Shown: piece by piece, positions 8,559 to 17,246 of the stretch
Layout: every line of letters starts with the position of its first letter
Numbering within the stretch: the first letter of the stretch is position 1
Assembly: GCA_005808505.1 (NCBI GenBank)
Contig: SYLX01000208.1
Coordinates: forward strand, 1-64,000
Source of the DNA: Bdellovibrionales bacterium
Lineage (GTDB): Bacteria > Bdellovibrionota > Bdellovibrionia > Bdellovibrionales > JAMPXM01
Length of the DNA: 64,000 bases
Direction of reading: 5' to 3'
Translations under genes and position numbers: made by a program
Notes under the pieces: generated by a model
Told to the model about the DNA's origin: nothing
What the model saw: the letters and a program-made list of their open reading frames with translations, nothing else
Database searches by the model: none

Positions 8559-8858
8559 ATGCGTTTATTCGGTTTGGTTGCCGCGATTTCGATGGTTTTT
8601 ATTGCAAGCGTTTCTTCAGCAAAATCTCAGGTATGTTTGAAGGGGTCCTATAAGATCACGACCCTCTCAACTCTCTACGTGGATGGATCTTTAGAGCAAG
8701 TATCCGCTATTCCTGGCGATGAATTTATCGTGGAAAACTGTGAACCTCTAGAATCGAGCAGCGGTAAAACGATGGTTAAAGGAAAATACATCGATGCGCT
8801 TGGTTCTGAAACTAAGGGATACATTCACTTGGAGTATCTCAAGAGCTCTTCTAATTAA
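8559..8858 (+). CDS. Small exported protein, SH3-like
   Basis: 99 residues. The signal peptide (LVAAISMVFIASVSSA) is clear. The mature part (YKITTLSTLYVDG, PGDEFIVENCE, GYIHLEYL) reads like a single bacterial SH3 domain, a fold often found in envelope or cell-wall proteins. No catalytic domain is attached. A rho-independent terminator follows directly, so it is a one-gene unit. Confidence 0.7.
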   Translation: MRLFGLVAAISMVFIASVSSAKSQVCLKGSYKITTLSTLYVDGSLEQVSAIPGDEFIVENCEPLESSSGKTMVKGKYIDALGSETKGYIHLEYLKSSSN

Positions 8859-8886
8859 GCTTAAACGGTATTGTTGAAGCAAATTG

Positions 8887-8938
8887 CTCCTCCACTTGGA
8901 TTCTTCCAGATTCCTTGTTGGAGGAGTTTTCGTTTTTT
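8887..8938 (+). terminator. Rho-independent terminator
   Basis: CTCCTCCA (8887-8894) and TGGAGGAG (8919-8926) form a perfect 8-bp stem, followed by TTTTCGTTTTTT. It closes the small exported-protein gene at 8559. Confidence 0.8.
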
Positions 8939-9098
8939 GTGCGTGCTGACTGCAGATTATCTGATTCTGAAGACCTGCCATTCGTCTGGTTAACGAGCTC
9001 AATTTTATCGAATGCTTGAGCCCACGCTCACTGATCGCGTTAATCAGTTGGGGCGCGCATCGCGCGTCTGTTATGATTACTAACAGCCACTCATTTTA

Positions 9099-9222
9099 GA
9101 GCGACGACAAGAAGGGAGTCGAGATGTTGCTTCAGGCGATCTGCTGCTCAGCTCGCAACGCAACTGCTCGACGCTAACCGCTCCGAGGTGCTCGCATATT
9201 TGTCTCACGGGAACTAAGAGAT
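9099..9222. repeat. Structured intergenic repeat R3
   Basis: GTCGAGATGTTGC (9118-9130) and GCAACTGCTCGAC (9160-9172) pair at 11 of 13. Relative to R1 the second base pair has changed from C-G to T-A on both sides, a compensatory change. The left flank GACAAGAAGGGAGT resembles that of R2. No gene lies in 8859-9358. Confidence 0.7.
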
Positions 9223-9358
9223 TCGGATCCGATGTATCTACAAAAACGTTGTGTCGTGGACTAAGGAGGATTACTCCCGAATGCTTTGCGTGAGTTTTCC
9301 TTGATTCCGAATTTCACTCAATTAAGCTCGGACGTCAGCACTCAAAAAAGGATCTCTT

Positions 9359-9706
9359 ATGCTCTTCGTATTACTAGCCTCAAGTATCTCATTTGCAGCG
9401 CCTTCAGCTCCGCCTCCTAATCCGGCTTACGACTGCACGGTTACAGTGCAGGGCAAAGATGGTTTCGATAAAAACATTTCGTTGCCTGGTGATAAGTCAT
9501 CAGCGGCCATTGAATTTCAAAAGCCAGGTCTATCGTTCAAGCAAATGGCGAGGATTGATCGAGGCATTGATTCGGTAGGACTAGAGATCTTCAATTTCGA
9601 GAAGAGTGAGTGGAAGTCGACTAGCCGAACAACAGTTGGCGGATTTGTACGATCGATTATGTTAGTCGAGGCAAACCAAAGTTACATAAGCTGCGTTAAG
9701 AAGTAA
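9359..9706 (+). CDS. Small exported hypothetical protein
   Basis: 115 residues with a short signal (MLFVLLASSISFAA) and a mature domain with two cysteines (YDCTVTVQG near the start, SYISCVKK at the end) that probably form a disulphide. Predominantly beta by appearance. AAAAAGGA lies upstream of the start. Not recognised. Confidence 0.65.
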   Translation: MLFVLLASSISFAAPSAPPPNPAYDCTVTVQGKDGFDKNISLPGDKSSAAIEFQKPGLSFKQMARIDRGIDSVGLEIFNFEKSEWKSTSRTTVGGFVRSIMLVEANQSYISCVKK

Positions 9707-9894
9707 TCACAGGTCGAATAGAAAAAGACTTAGCCTGCGGCAAAATCTTTGGAATACGATCGAGGGCTCCTCGCAAAAATAAAAAGTTTCTGATTTTTCC
9801 GTTTCTGGCGCTGGTCCAAATCAGCTATGAAGGGGAAGAATGGCAGGGCAGAACAAATCAAAGAGTGAATAGACATATTCTCCACTTTATCAAT

Positions 9895-12027
9895 TTACTG
9901 CTTCTCTTTCTCTTCAGTCGCGGCCAGCCGTTTAAACGCTAAGGCTAACATGTCTGGCCCCATAGTGGCTTCATAGCTCGCAAGATGATGCCCACGAAGT
10001 ATTTGCGCTTCAGGCGCATAAAGATGCCCAACAGCTTCCTCGCCGAGAGTTACTGCTTCAGCATGTATCCTTGCGTCCGACTTAATTTTATTGAGGTCCA
10101 AAAGAAGATCTATGCCTTCTGCATATAACCACGCGTAGGTACCCATTTCTCTTTCGTAGTGAGTTACCCAAGTAGAGCATTCGAATATTTTGGTTGCTCG
10201 ATTATATTCTAAATTCGTGGTCTTTCGCTTATCTCCAGTTTGGACATCAGGGCATTCGTAAGTAAGCGGCCGTTGATTACCAAATGTACTACTTACCAAT
10301 CGAAGTTGAACCTTAGTGGATTTTCCAAGCTTCATCTTATGAGTTAATTCAGACAATGCCTGTTCGCAAAACTCACATGGCAACCGTGAAGAGGCCAAGC
10401 TTCTGTAACCGCGAGAACCCAGTAACAAGTTCTTTTCGCCACTCATATCCGTATCCCATAAAGAATCTACCGGAATCTGATCCGGATAACTGACACCATG
10501 GGTTTGAACTCCAATCGAGCTATTTAGTGCACTACAATCTTTTGAGGGACCTGCAGCAATACATGCAGCGGCATCCCTAGATCTCCTTGTGAGATCATCA
10601 CCTTTGTCAAATAAGTGGTGCCATCCGACCAATGCTACATCTTGATTCGCTCGCTGAATTCTACTTGTACGATACTCGCCCTTCATAATGGCATATGCCA
10701 TCTGATCATAGTGCTGATCATCAAATTCTTCTCCTGCAGCGATGAGTGCGGGTACATAAAACGCCGTAACGAGCGGATTTTGGACGCAAAATCGCCAGGT
10801 CTCCTTGAGTAGCGCAGGTATTCCTGCTCGAGGATTGATTCGACTCGCGTCGTTCGGAAAATCTGGATCGCGAAATATTTTTGGAAAGTTATAACGAGCG
10901 AAGCCATCTGAAGTGCAGACGTTGGAGTCAAGGTAGGCTTGAATCGTACCTTTGCTATCAAGAGGAATGCTTGGGGCGGTTGAATCCCATACTTCCTTTT
11001 TCCAGCCTAGGTCCTTTATTGGATCCATTCGTCCGAAATCGCGACGTACAATATAAGGAATTAAAACTCCATCGCGCGTCTTAGTTCCAATTTTCTTGTG
11101 ATGCTGCCAAACATAGTTGCGGATAGCCGCCGCTCTTTTTCGCCATACTAGTTTCTCTTCAGGAGTTTTAGAAACGCTTGCCATAAAAGTAAAAACTCTC
11201 AAGAAGGCCGACGCAGCGTGAATGTAAGCTACTGACCATGATGAACCGTCTGTCTTATGCCGCTTACTTTCATTTGATTGATCATGCCGATCCCATTGTC
11301 CGTATCGGCTACTTATGCCTCCATCGAACACATTTGCACCAACGACGTCGTGAGAGAATACATGCCGTTTCCAGATGCTTTCAGCATACTGTCGGGTCAT
11401 TGCTGGATCAGCCTCATGCATAATTGGAAAGACTTTCCAGAAGTTCCCATAGTAGTCATTTATTTCGTGAAAGACTTTGTCCCGATCAAGCGTCCCCTCT
11501 TCGTCATGCTCAGTGCTTGTGTGCTCAAATTCATTTGAACCGGGAACGAAAAATAGATGATTACCGTGGAGGAACAAACCCTCTTTCAATTCGGGATCGT
11601 TAGCATTCATCCGCGTTGATGATCTCGCGGCATAAGCTCTTATATAATCGATCGCAGCTTGTTTATAGGCTATATCGTTAGAGTCATTGGAGTTGTAAAT
11701 CTGAAGAAGCGGCGATTCAAAAAATAAATTCGTACCATGCAGAGCACGTCTTTCGCCATTACTGTATCCCACTAAATTAATAGATCGATAGGCATAAGAG
11801 CGACTGACTCCTTCTTTGATCTCGCCTTTTTTTATCTGAATGATTGATTTGAAATAAGGTGTGTTCTCATACCGACCAACACTAAGCATCGTACGTTTGT
11901 GTTCTTCGTAGATTTTGTGAAAATCGACTTTTGATTGCACTTGTTCGGGACTGACAAAATTTTGGAAAAATACGAAAGCGAATATTGTCGCGGCTACAAC
12001 TACGATTTTTTCTCTGATATGTCGCAA
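9895..12027 (-). CDS. Large signal-anchored alpha-helical protein
   Basis: 710 residues. An N-terminal hydrophobic segment (IVVVAATIFAFVFFQNF) acts as a signal or anchor. The body is mostly helical with many aromatic residues (DYYGNFWKVFPIMHE, GRYGQW-like turns, SSWSVAYIHAASAFLRVF), which looks like an (alpha/alpha)-barrel of the kind used by polysaccharide lyases and some glycoside hydrolases. I cannot assign a family or point to catalytic residues. An extracytoplasmic carbohydrate-related role is a guess supported by similar enzymes elsewhere in the window. Confidence 0.65.
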   Translation of the reverse strand: MRHIREKIVVVAATIFAFVFFQNFVSPEQVQSKVDFHKIYEEHKRTMLSVGRYENTPYFKSIIQIKKGEIKEGVSRSYAYRSINLVGYSNGERRALHGTNLFFESPLLQIYNSNDSNDIAYKQAAIDYIRAYAARSSTRMNANDPELKEGLFLHGNHLFFVPGSNEFEHTSTEHDEEGTLDRDKVFHEINDYYGNFWKVFPIMHEADPAMTRQYAESIWKRHVFSHDVVGANVFDGGISSRYGQWDRHDQSNESKRHKTDGSSWSVAYIHAASAFLRVFTFMASVSKTPEEKLVWRKRAAAIRNYVWQHHKKIGTKTRDGVLIPYIVRRDFGRMDPIKDLGWKKEVWDSTAPSIPLDSKGTIQAYLDSNVCTSDGFARYNFPKIFRDPDFPNDASRINPRAGIPALLKETWRFCVQNPLVTAFYVPALIAAGEEFDDQHYDQMAYAIMKGEYRTSRIQRANQDVALVGWHHLFDKGDDLTRRSRDAAACIAAGPSKDCSALNSSIGVQTHGVSYPDQIPVDSLWDTDMSGEKNLLLGSRGYRSLASSRLPCEFCEQALSELTHKMKLGKSTKVQLRLVSSTFGNQRPLTYECPDVQTGDKRKTTNLEYNRATKIFECSTWVTHYEREMGTYAWLYAEGIDLLLDLNKIKSDARIHAEAVTLGEEAVGHLYAPEAQILRGHHLASYEATMGPDMLALAFKRLAATEEKEKQ

Positions 12028-12475
12028 ATCAGTATCTCCCGTAAACGTCCCGATATTCTTAAAGCGTATCAGAGGAAAACTAATTCATCGGTACTTTTAG
12101 ACAAACGTTTCAGATCGAGATCACTCCCATTATCGATAAACGAATCGGTAAGTCCTTCCAAAAAAAAAGGGTAGAATTCGGCCAAACACCTCTGCCGTAA
12201 CTACTGATGGATTAGTATCTTCGATACACTCATCTATTGGTTGCGAAAGCTAAAGGATGGCGTGTGTCCTATGCGAGACTCTTAAATTGAGTCGTTCAAA
12301 AACAAGTTTGGGGTTCCAAAAAAATCTTGGATCGGCTCTTCTTATGCAGCTCTCGCAGAGCGAAAATCAATCCTCCTGTGATCCTGGCTCTTAACCCTCG
12401 ATTTCTCGACGGCACTGTTGATGCTCAGACATCTTCCAAATACTAAGGCTAAATTTTTTTGTTAAGGGGAGGGAA
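12028..12475. other. Gene-free stretch
   Basis: No ORF with a credible start or family motif. It contains the upstream region of the leftward 710-residue gene. The only pattern noted is a run of A and T tracts near 12160 and 12455. Confidence 0.5.
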
Positions 12476-12690
12476 GCCGATGATTTCACTTCGAGGCGGC
12501 TTCTAAGAGTCAGCAGCGTGAAATCTTCGGCCTTAACCGCTCCGTCGCTACCGCTACTCGCTGTTATAACTCGTATCCGCTCGGCTTTTTGTCCGGGTGC
12601 CGGAAGCTATCTTTTTCATCTCTCAAGAAACCAACGCTGAACTCCGCGTCTGAGTTGCATTCGTCTCCGGTCGACTTGAGGTTGAAATGT
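12476..12690. repeat. Structured intergenic repeat R7, mosaic
   Basis: GCCGATGATTTCAC (12476-12489) and GTGAAATCTTCGGC (12518-12531) pair at 13 of 14. The loop end AGAGTCAGCAGCG matches R8, the middle (CCGCTCCGTCGCTACCGCT...CTCGCTGTTAT) matches R1, and the tail from 12583 matches R9. The copy is thus built from modules found separately elsewhere. 12691-13025 holds nothing more that I can name. Confidence 0.75.
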
Positions 12691-13025
12691 TTTTGAGTTC
12701 GTTTGTTGTGGGGAGGGGCATGGAGAGAACGGGAGTCTTCTTTTCCGACAATTTGGAACGGATTTCTGCGGCGAAATGCTATTCCAGAAAATAACCTAGA
12801 TTTCGTTTCACTTCGGAAACAGGCTTCTGGAGAAATAACCAGCTCGGCCGAACAAAAGTTACCTTTTTGGAACTTCTCCGACAGAAGGCGCTAGCTTCCG
12901 GAAGCGCTTCTGAAAATTCCTTCATTGAGGGTCTAATTTTCTGAGCGTATTGCGCATCAAAATCTTTGATTAATTACCTAGGCTCGAGCGAGAGTTAACG
13001 TGCGACTTGCTTCAAGGAGATTGGC

Positions 13026-13448
13026 ATGACTAAACCGAGCCAGCATAAGGTAAATCTAAAGGTAAATCTGGTATCTAAAATTCGTGAAGCGTTGGAATCT
13101 GAATTAGATACTATCACCGAAAAACCGGCTCTGAGCATTCGCGAACGTCAAGTCCGAGATTTACTTGAGAAGTATCGGAGTTACCCCGAAGAAAACTTTT
13201 TGCTAAGTCAAACTCTGCAGTCAGGCTCGGTTGTTTTGGTAATCGAGGAGTGGTGGGATGAGCCGAGAGAACGATGGTACTTCGTTGGCTTTGGAGGTGA
13301 GATGCCAGTACTGTATTCCGGCCGACGATTTCAGGTCGTTGCGAGCGATTATTTTAAAAACAAAAGCGTTGGGCATGTTTTCCAATCTGAAGAACGGTTG
13401 GGTACCAATGAGATGACTCTCAGTCATAGAATCGTCTATGCGATTTGA
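13026..13448 (+). CDS. Hypothetical cytosolic protein
   Basis: 140 residues, no signal peptide, start preceded by CAAGGAG. The N-terminal half is helical and charged. The C-terminal half is beta-rich (GSVVLVIEEWW, WYFVGFGGEMPV, FQVVASDYFKNKSVGHVF) and faintly recalls the C-terminal domain of GreA/GreB-type proteins. That likeness is too weak for a name. Confidence 0.6.
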   Translation: MTKPSQHKVNLKVNLVSKIREALESELDTITEKPALSIRERQVRDLLEKYRSYPEENFLLSQTLQSGSVVLVIEEWWDEPRERWYFVGFGGEMPVLYSGRRFQVVASDYFKNKSVGHVFQSEERLGTNEMTLSHRIVYAI

Positions 13449-13499
13449 ACTGGGTTCAGCCCCTTACTCGTTGTTATGCTCGGATTGTTGCGCCCTCGT

Positions 13500-13727
13500 T
13501 TAAGATAGTCTGAGCACATGCTTGACGAGATTGATGTGGCAGATGATTCGGTGGCCGCGATGATCGGAGAGAATCATTTGCTGTTTTGATTTCGAGAGGC
13601 TGATGTATACTTTCGGGTATCGGGCTTCGCTTGCTCCTGTGCACTCCGACGGTGACTGCGCTGATGCTTGTCGCGAGTCGATCGATTGGCTAGCGGGCTT
13701 TCGAATGATCTCGGGTCGGCTTTGCAT
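13500..13727 (-). CDS. Small hypothetical protein
   Basis: A 75-residue ORF if started at MQSRPEII, where AAAGGAGACAAA gives a good ribosome site; the ORF track starts 17 codons earlier. The composition is polar and basic, and no family is recognised. Without the ribosome site I would have dismissed it. Confidence 0.35.
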   Translation of the reverse strand: MQSRPEIIRKPASQSIDSRQASAQSPSECTGASEARYPKVYISLSKSKQQMILSDHRGHRIICHINLVKHVLRLS

Positions 13728-13881
13728 TTTGTCTCCTTTGGTTGATGGAACGAAGGGTGCAAACATTAGTGCTGTCATTTAGGCGAATAGAGCGGTTTTG
13801 GAGGATACCTGGTCTGATGGGCGGACGATGTGGCATCCGCAAGCCTTGAACAACGGTAACCCGGCCTGGTAGACCGTCTGC

Positions 13882-14478
13882 ATGTCGAGTGACGAGTTTT
13901 ATCGGAAGAATGTTGGTCGAGCGGTCCGGTCCTTATTTTCGAAAGCAGTCGAGAAGTTTGAGCGATCAACTTTGCCAGAAGTCCCGCTTGCGATTGATCT
14001 CGGTTGCGGGATCGGAATCGAAGTCGCAGCTCTTTTAGAAGATGGTTGGTCTGTCGTAGCAATTGACCAGAATGTAGGAGCTATCGAGGCTCTAAAGAGT
14101 CTTAAATCGCAGGACATAAGCGATCGACTCCAGATTCTTCAAACTAGTTTCGAAGAACTCTCTCATCTGCCACCTAGCGACTTCATATTTTCCTTTCACA
14201 GCTTGCCGTTTTGCAAAGCTGAGTCGTTTAAGTCTCTCATGGGTTTAGTCAGCCAGAGCCTAAAGCCGGGAGCTATCTTGGCGGCTACGTTCTTCGGGCC
14301 AAGCGACGACTGGGTTAAAGCTGGTAAGGCAACAGGAGTTAGGTCAGTCGATCTGAAGTCATTCTTTAGTTCGTGCGACGTTCTGCATCTCCAAGAGAAT
14401 GAAATGGATGCGCCGATGACAAACGGAGCGATGAAACACTGGCATATTTTGGAATTCATCGCAAAGAAGCGAGCGTGA
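13882..14478 (+). CDS. Class I SAM-dependent methyltransferase
   Basis: 198 residues with the classic motif I (AIDLGCGIGIE, about 34-44), an acidic end of strand 2 (VVAIDQN) and a motif IV-like region (PSDFIFSFHSLPF). This is a Rossmann-fold methyltransferase using S-adenosylmethionine; the substrate cannot be told. It stands alone, and the structured repeat R4 begins 10 bases after its stop. A decayed relative of its central part is at 32288-32440. Confidence 0.8.
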   Translation: MSSDEFYRKNVGRAVRSLFSKAVEKFERSTLPEVPLAIDLGCGIGIEVAALLEDGWSVVAIDQNVGAIEALKSLKSQDISDRLQILQTSFEELSHLPPSDFIFSFHSLPFCKAESFKSLMGLVSQSLKPGAILAATFFGPSDDWVKAGKATGVRSVDLKSFFSSCDVLHLQENEMDAPMTNGAMKHWHILEFIAKKRA

Positions 14479-14488
14479 AGAGCTAAGA

Positions 14489-14580
14489 GCCGAGAAGTTG
14501 CTTCTGGGGCCCTCCTTCGGAGTGCCTGGCGCAACTTCACGGCCCTGACACGTTCGCGAGCATGCCGGCCTCTTGGGCAA
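14489..14580. repeat. Structured intergenic repeat R4
   Basis: GCCGAGAAGTTGC (14489-14501) and GCAACTTCACGGC (14531-14543) pair at 12 of 13 over a 29-base loop with a GGGGCCCTCC core. It follows the methyltransferase stop by 10 bases, so it may act as a terminator or be part of the mobile unit. Confidence 0.7.
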
Positions 14581-14724
14581 GCATCGCGCTCTTGCTGTTC
14601 GAGAAGGTAGTAATTTCAAATTCATTCCCGGAACAACTTAGATGGACATTTCGAGGTAAGAACCGTTGTAACGATGCGCGATCTCAATGTGACAGGTGCT
14701 TAGCGGAAAGGTTAGATTTGAATC

Positions 14725-15513
14725 ATGGATATTAAAGATTTGGATCGTTCAATCGCACGTTGGCTATTTGCTGGTGCAATCCTTTCCATATTCTTGGCGG
14801 CTCCGATGTTTCTTGAGCGCTTCAATATGTTCGCCGAGAAACCGGACTCACCCTTAGGTGAGCACGGAGTCCTGATTCTAAGTCTTGCAGAATCATTGAA
14901 AATCGCGCTCTTCAGCTTTTTTGCCGTGTCTGTGGGGCGTCGATTTGCAACGAGAGCGGGGCTCGAGGCACCGGTTCTACGAGCACTCATCTTAGGCCAA
15001 AGAAAAGACGCTCTAGAGGCGATCAAACGTGCTTTACCGATCTCCGTTGTTCTTGCAGTAATAGGACTAAGTTTAAAGGTGGGTACGGGCTTTTTGTTCG
15101 ATGGACCAAATGTTCTTCCTGCACTTTTGCAGTTGAACGATGGTGAAAACCTTCTGCTCGTTGCCTTCGGCGTATTCTACGAGTTCGACATCAACCTTTG
15201 GTTTCGGTGGGGAATCTTGTCAGTGGCTTCGCGACTTGTTTCTAGTGTCTCGACGATGGCCCCGCAAACTACCTTCCTAGTGGCGAATGCTATTGCAGCA
15301 GTATCGCACGGTCTTTTTGCCTGCCTAAGCGCCGGAGGTTGGTATAAGAGCCATGGTGGCTCTGAGCACTATCTCTTGGCAACGTTTCTAGTCTACGGAG
15401 CTTCCAGTTTCGTGTTCGGACTAGGTATTCGGCGCTTCGGTCTTATTTCGGGTATAATCTCATCAAGTTTATCTGCGCTCCTCACGTTGGTGCTCGCGGC
15501 ATTTTTTTGCTGA
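14725..15513 (+). CDS. CPBP-type (CAAX protease-like) membrane protein
   Basis: 262 residues with about seven hydrophobic segments. YEFDINLWFRWGIL carries an E and R pair resembling motif 1 of the CPBP/Abi family, and AIAAVSHGLFA gives the histidine of motif 2. The first motif has one E where family members usually have two, so activity is uncertain. Members are intramembrane proteases linked to prenylated-protein processing or bacteriocin immunity. It stands alone in the patchwork region. Confidence 0.6.
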   Translation: MDIKDLDRSIARWLFAGAILSIFLAAPMFLERFNMFAEKPDSPLGEHGVLILSLAESLKIALFSFFAVSVGRRFATRAGLEAPVLRALILGQRKDALEAIKRALPISVVLAVIGLSLKVGTGFLFDGPNVLPALLQLNDGENLLLVAFGVFYEFDINLWFRWGILSVASRLVSSVSTMAPQTTFLVANAIAAVSHGLFACLSAGGWYKSHGGSEHYLLATFLVYGASSFVFGLGIRRFGLISGIISSSLSALLTLVLAAFFC

Positions 15514-15543
15514 TGCAAATGCAAGATTTGCTGTGCCGGTTGA

Positions 15544-15789
15544 TTATCGGATCACTTGCTCCAGATATTTCAAAAAGTCTAAGAGCCCGATTGTCATAAA
15601 GCTCATGTAGACTTTGTGTCCCTGCCAAGCTCCGGCCGTAACTCGCGCTGCGACTTGGTTCCATTCTTCATCGCCGCTTAGGTCGCGCTTGAACTATGGT
15701 GGAAGCTGCAGACATACAAAATCGGCATTGCTTCCGAGAGTAAGTTCCATCCCGGAATCGTAGCGAAGGTAATAGACAAAACTCAAGAA
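15544..15789 (-). pseudogene. Remnant gene with in-frame TAG
   Basis: Read leftwards, one frame gives a coherent protein segment (YYLRYDSGMELTLGSNAD, then LQLPP, stop, FKRDLSGDEEW, QGHKVYMSF, LDFLKYLEQVIR). It is interrupted by a single TAG at 15694-15696 where TGG (Trp) would fit. There is no start codon upstream, where repeat R5 begins. It looks like the truncated end of a gene of unknown family. Confidence 0.6.
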
Positions 15790-15809
15790 GCGGGAAGCCT
15801 AGAAGTTGC
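15787..15809. repeat. Half copy of the structured repeat (R5)
   Basis: GGGAAGCCTAGAAGTTGCT matches the left flank and left arm of R2 with one change. I find no matching right arm downstream, so this copy is broken. Confidence 0.5.
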
Positions 15810-15920
15810 TCTGTTTGCCAGCATGCCGGTTTGCCAGAGTAGCTCAAGTGTCAGGTGCAATGATCGACGTAAGTTCAGTATGCACTCGCTTTCTTGTGCG
15901 AATTGCGAACGTGACATAGG

Positions 15921-16379
15921 TCATTTTAGCTCAAGGCAAAAGACGGCACCGTCTTCGAATGCTATCGCCTTAACCGGGGATAGCTTGACGACGAATCTTG
16001 GAAATGGCTTGTCAACCGGTGAAAGACCGTCCGGGCATCCTAGAAAATTGATGTCGTAAACATTCCCCTGGATTTCTTGGGAGCCGCATTGGTTTTTAAG
16101 GCTTCCCAGAAGGGATTTTCGCTCACCATCGCTTACTTTCTCGAATCTTGTCTTACATTTCATCCAAGTTGAAATCGCAGGGATAGTAAAATTATTGGCG
16201 GAAAACGAGAATACTTCTCCGGGCTTATTCTGGACAAAGTCTCCGCCTATACCCTTATGGTTGGCGTACTTGCTCACGGAAGTTAATTTCCAAGCGCCCT
16301 GGAGAGGAATTGCTGCTCGAGCAGAAATTGAATTCGAGATGGCGAAAAGCAAAGCGAAGGATCCCGCGAGTAACTTCAT
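15921..16379 (-). CDS. Exported lipocalin-like protein
   Basis: 152 residues. A signal peptide (GSFALLFAISNSISARA) precedes IPLQGAWKLTSVS, the G-x-W start typical of lipocalin-like small beta-barrels. Four cysteines follow. Function unknown. No Shine-Dalgarno is obvious. Confidence 0.6.
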   Translation of the reverse strand: MKLLAGSFALLFAISNSISARAAIPLQGAWKLTSVSKYANHKGIGGDFVQNKPGEVFSFSANNFTIPAISTWMKCKTRFEKVSDGERKSLLGSLKNQCGSQEIQGNVYDINFLGCPDGLSPVDKPFPRFVVKLSPVKAIAFEDGAVFCLELK

Positions 16380-16571
16380 GAACTATAAGTACAAAATAGA
16401 ACTTCGTCCCGTCAATTAGCCAATGTTTTTAGAGCGTGGCGGCGACAGGCTAGGGAAAGCTTGAGGAATACGGCGTGCGCTTTACATCAGGCAGGCGAGA
16501 TTGGTGGCGATTAGTAAGCAATAGCTTTCGTGTGCGAATCGTGAGCATAAACTAGAGGGGTTTACTTGATC

Positions 16572-17042
16572 CTAAGGCAAAAGACTTTCTTGAATGAGTT
16601 GACGAGTAGGCTCAAATGGAACCAGGTGTCCTCCCTTAAATTGAACAGCCCTTGCAGCGCCGTTTCTGAGTAGGACATCAGAGATGAATTTACCGCTGCT
16701 ATCGAAGTTCTCCTGGTCTTCGATTCCTTCAATGATGGTGAGGTTACCGCACCGGGTGAGGTCATTTGCCCATTTCGATACAGGCTCCGTAACAGCCTCG
16801 CTGCCGATTCCGATAAACCACGGAATCTTCTTTCCATCCGGACGTTCCATACAGGAGCGGTAAATTTTTGTGGCCATATACCCACCATTCGAAAAGCCTA
16901 TTAATCCGTAGATTTTATCGGCGCCGAAACATTTTGCTACAGCAGCATGCGCTATCCGAAGCGTCTGTTGCGCTTGGGCTTCCGTCATCCCTGCGCCCCA
17001 ACACAAAGGAGGCCCACCTCCTGGGCAAGTTCCTTTCGCTCT
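16572..17042 (-). pseudogene. Headless alpha/beta hydrolase
   Basis: The region reads as the middle and end of an alpha/beta hydrolase: GFSNGGY is the nucleophile elbow, and the likely catalytic His lies in FKGGHLVPFEP near the end. The annotated ORF extends to 17291, but that extension is the opposite-strand shadow of an HNH gene fragment. The true N-terminus is therefore missing. The break is close to 17040, where CPGGGPPLCWGAG is the first hydrolase-like segment. Probably inactive. Confidence 0.65.
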
Positions 17043-17180
17043 GTCGATCACATCAAGCCTCGATCTAAATATCCGCACCTGGAGCTTGCTGAATCCAACC
17101 TTCAAGTACTTTGTCGTGAGTGCAATCGGGGGAAATCTAATAGGTACGAAGATGATTTCCGGAAGTCTGAAGTCAGCTAA
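17037..17180 (+). pseudogene. C-terminal fragment of HNH endonuclease
   Basis: The plus strand encodes VDHIKPRSKYPHLEL, NLQVLC, ECNRGKSN and a DDFR-type ending. This is the second half of an HNH nuclease (H-x-P-R-S, N, C-x-x-C-N), ending at TAA 17180. The first half, including the first cysteine pair, is absent; upstream sequence is the hydrolase on the other strand. Confidence 0.7.
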
Positions 17181-17246
17181 TATTGTTTCGTGAAGTTGAA
17201 GATCTCTTTGTGTTGCGGGTTTCATTTTCGTTATTGATATTTGTTG

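Noticed and set aside
12703-12894. 63-residue plus-strand ORF
   Set aside because: No ribosome site at the start, no signal or motif, and it follows directly on repeat R7.
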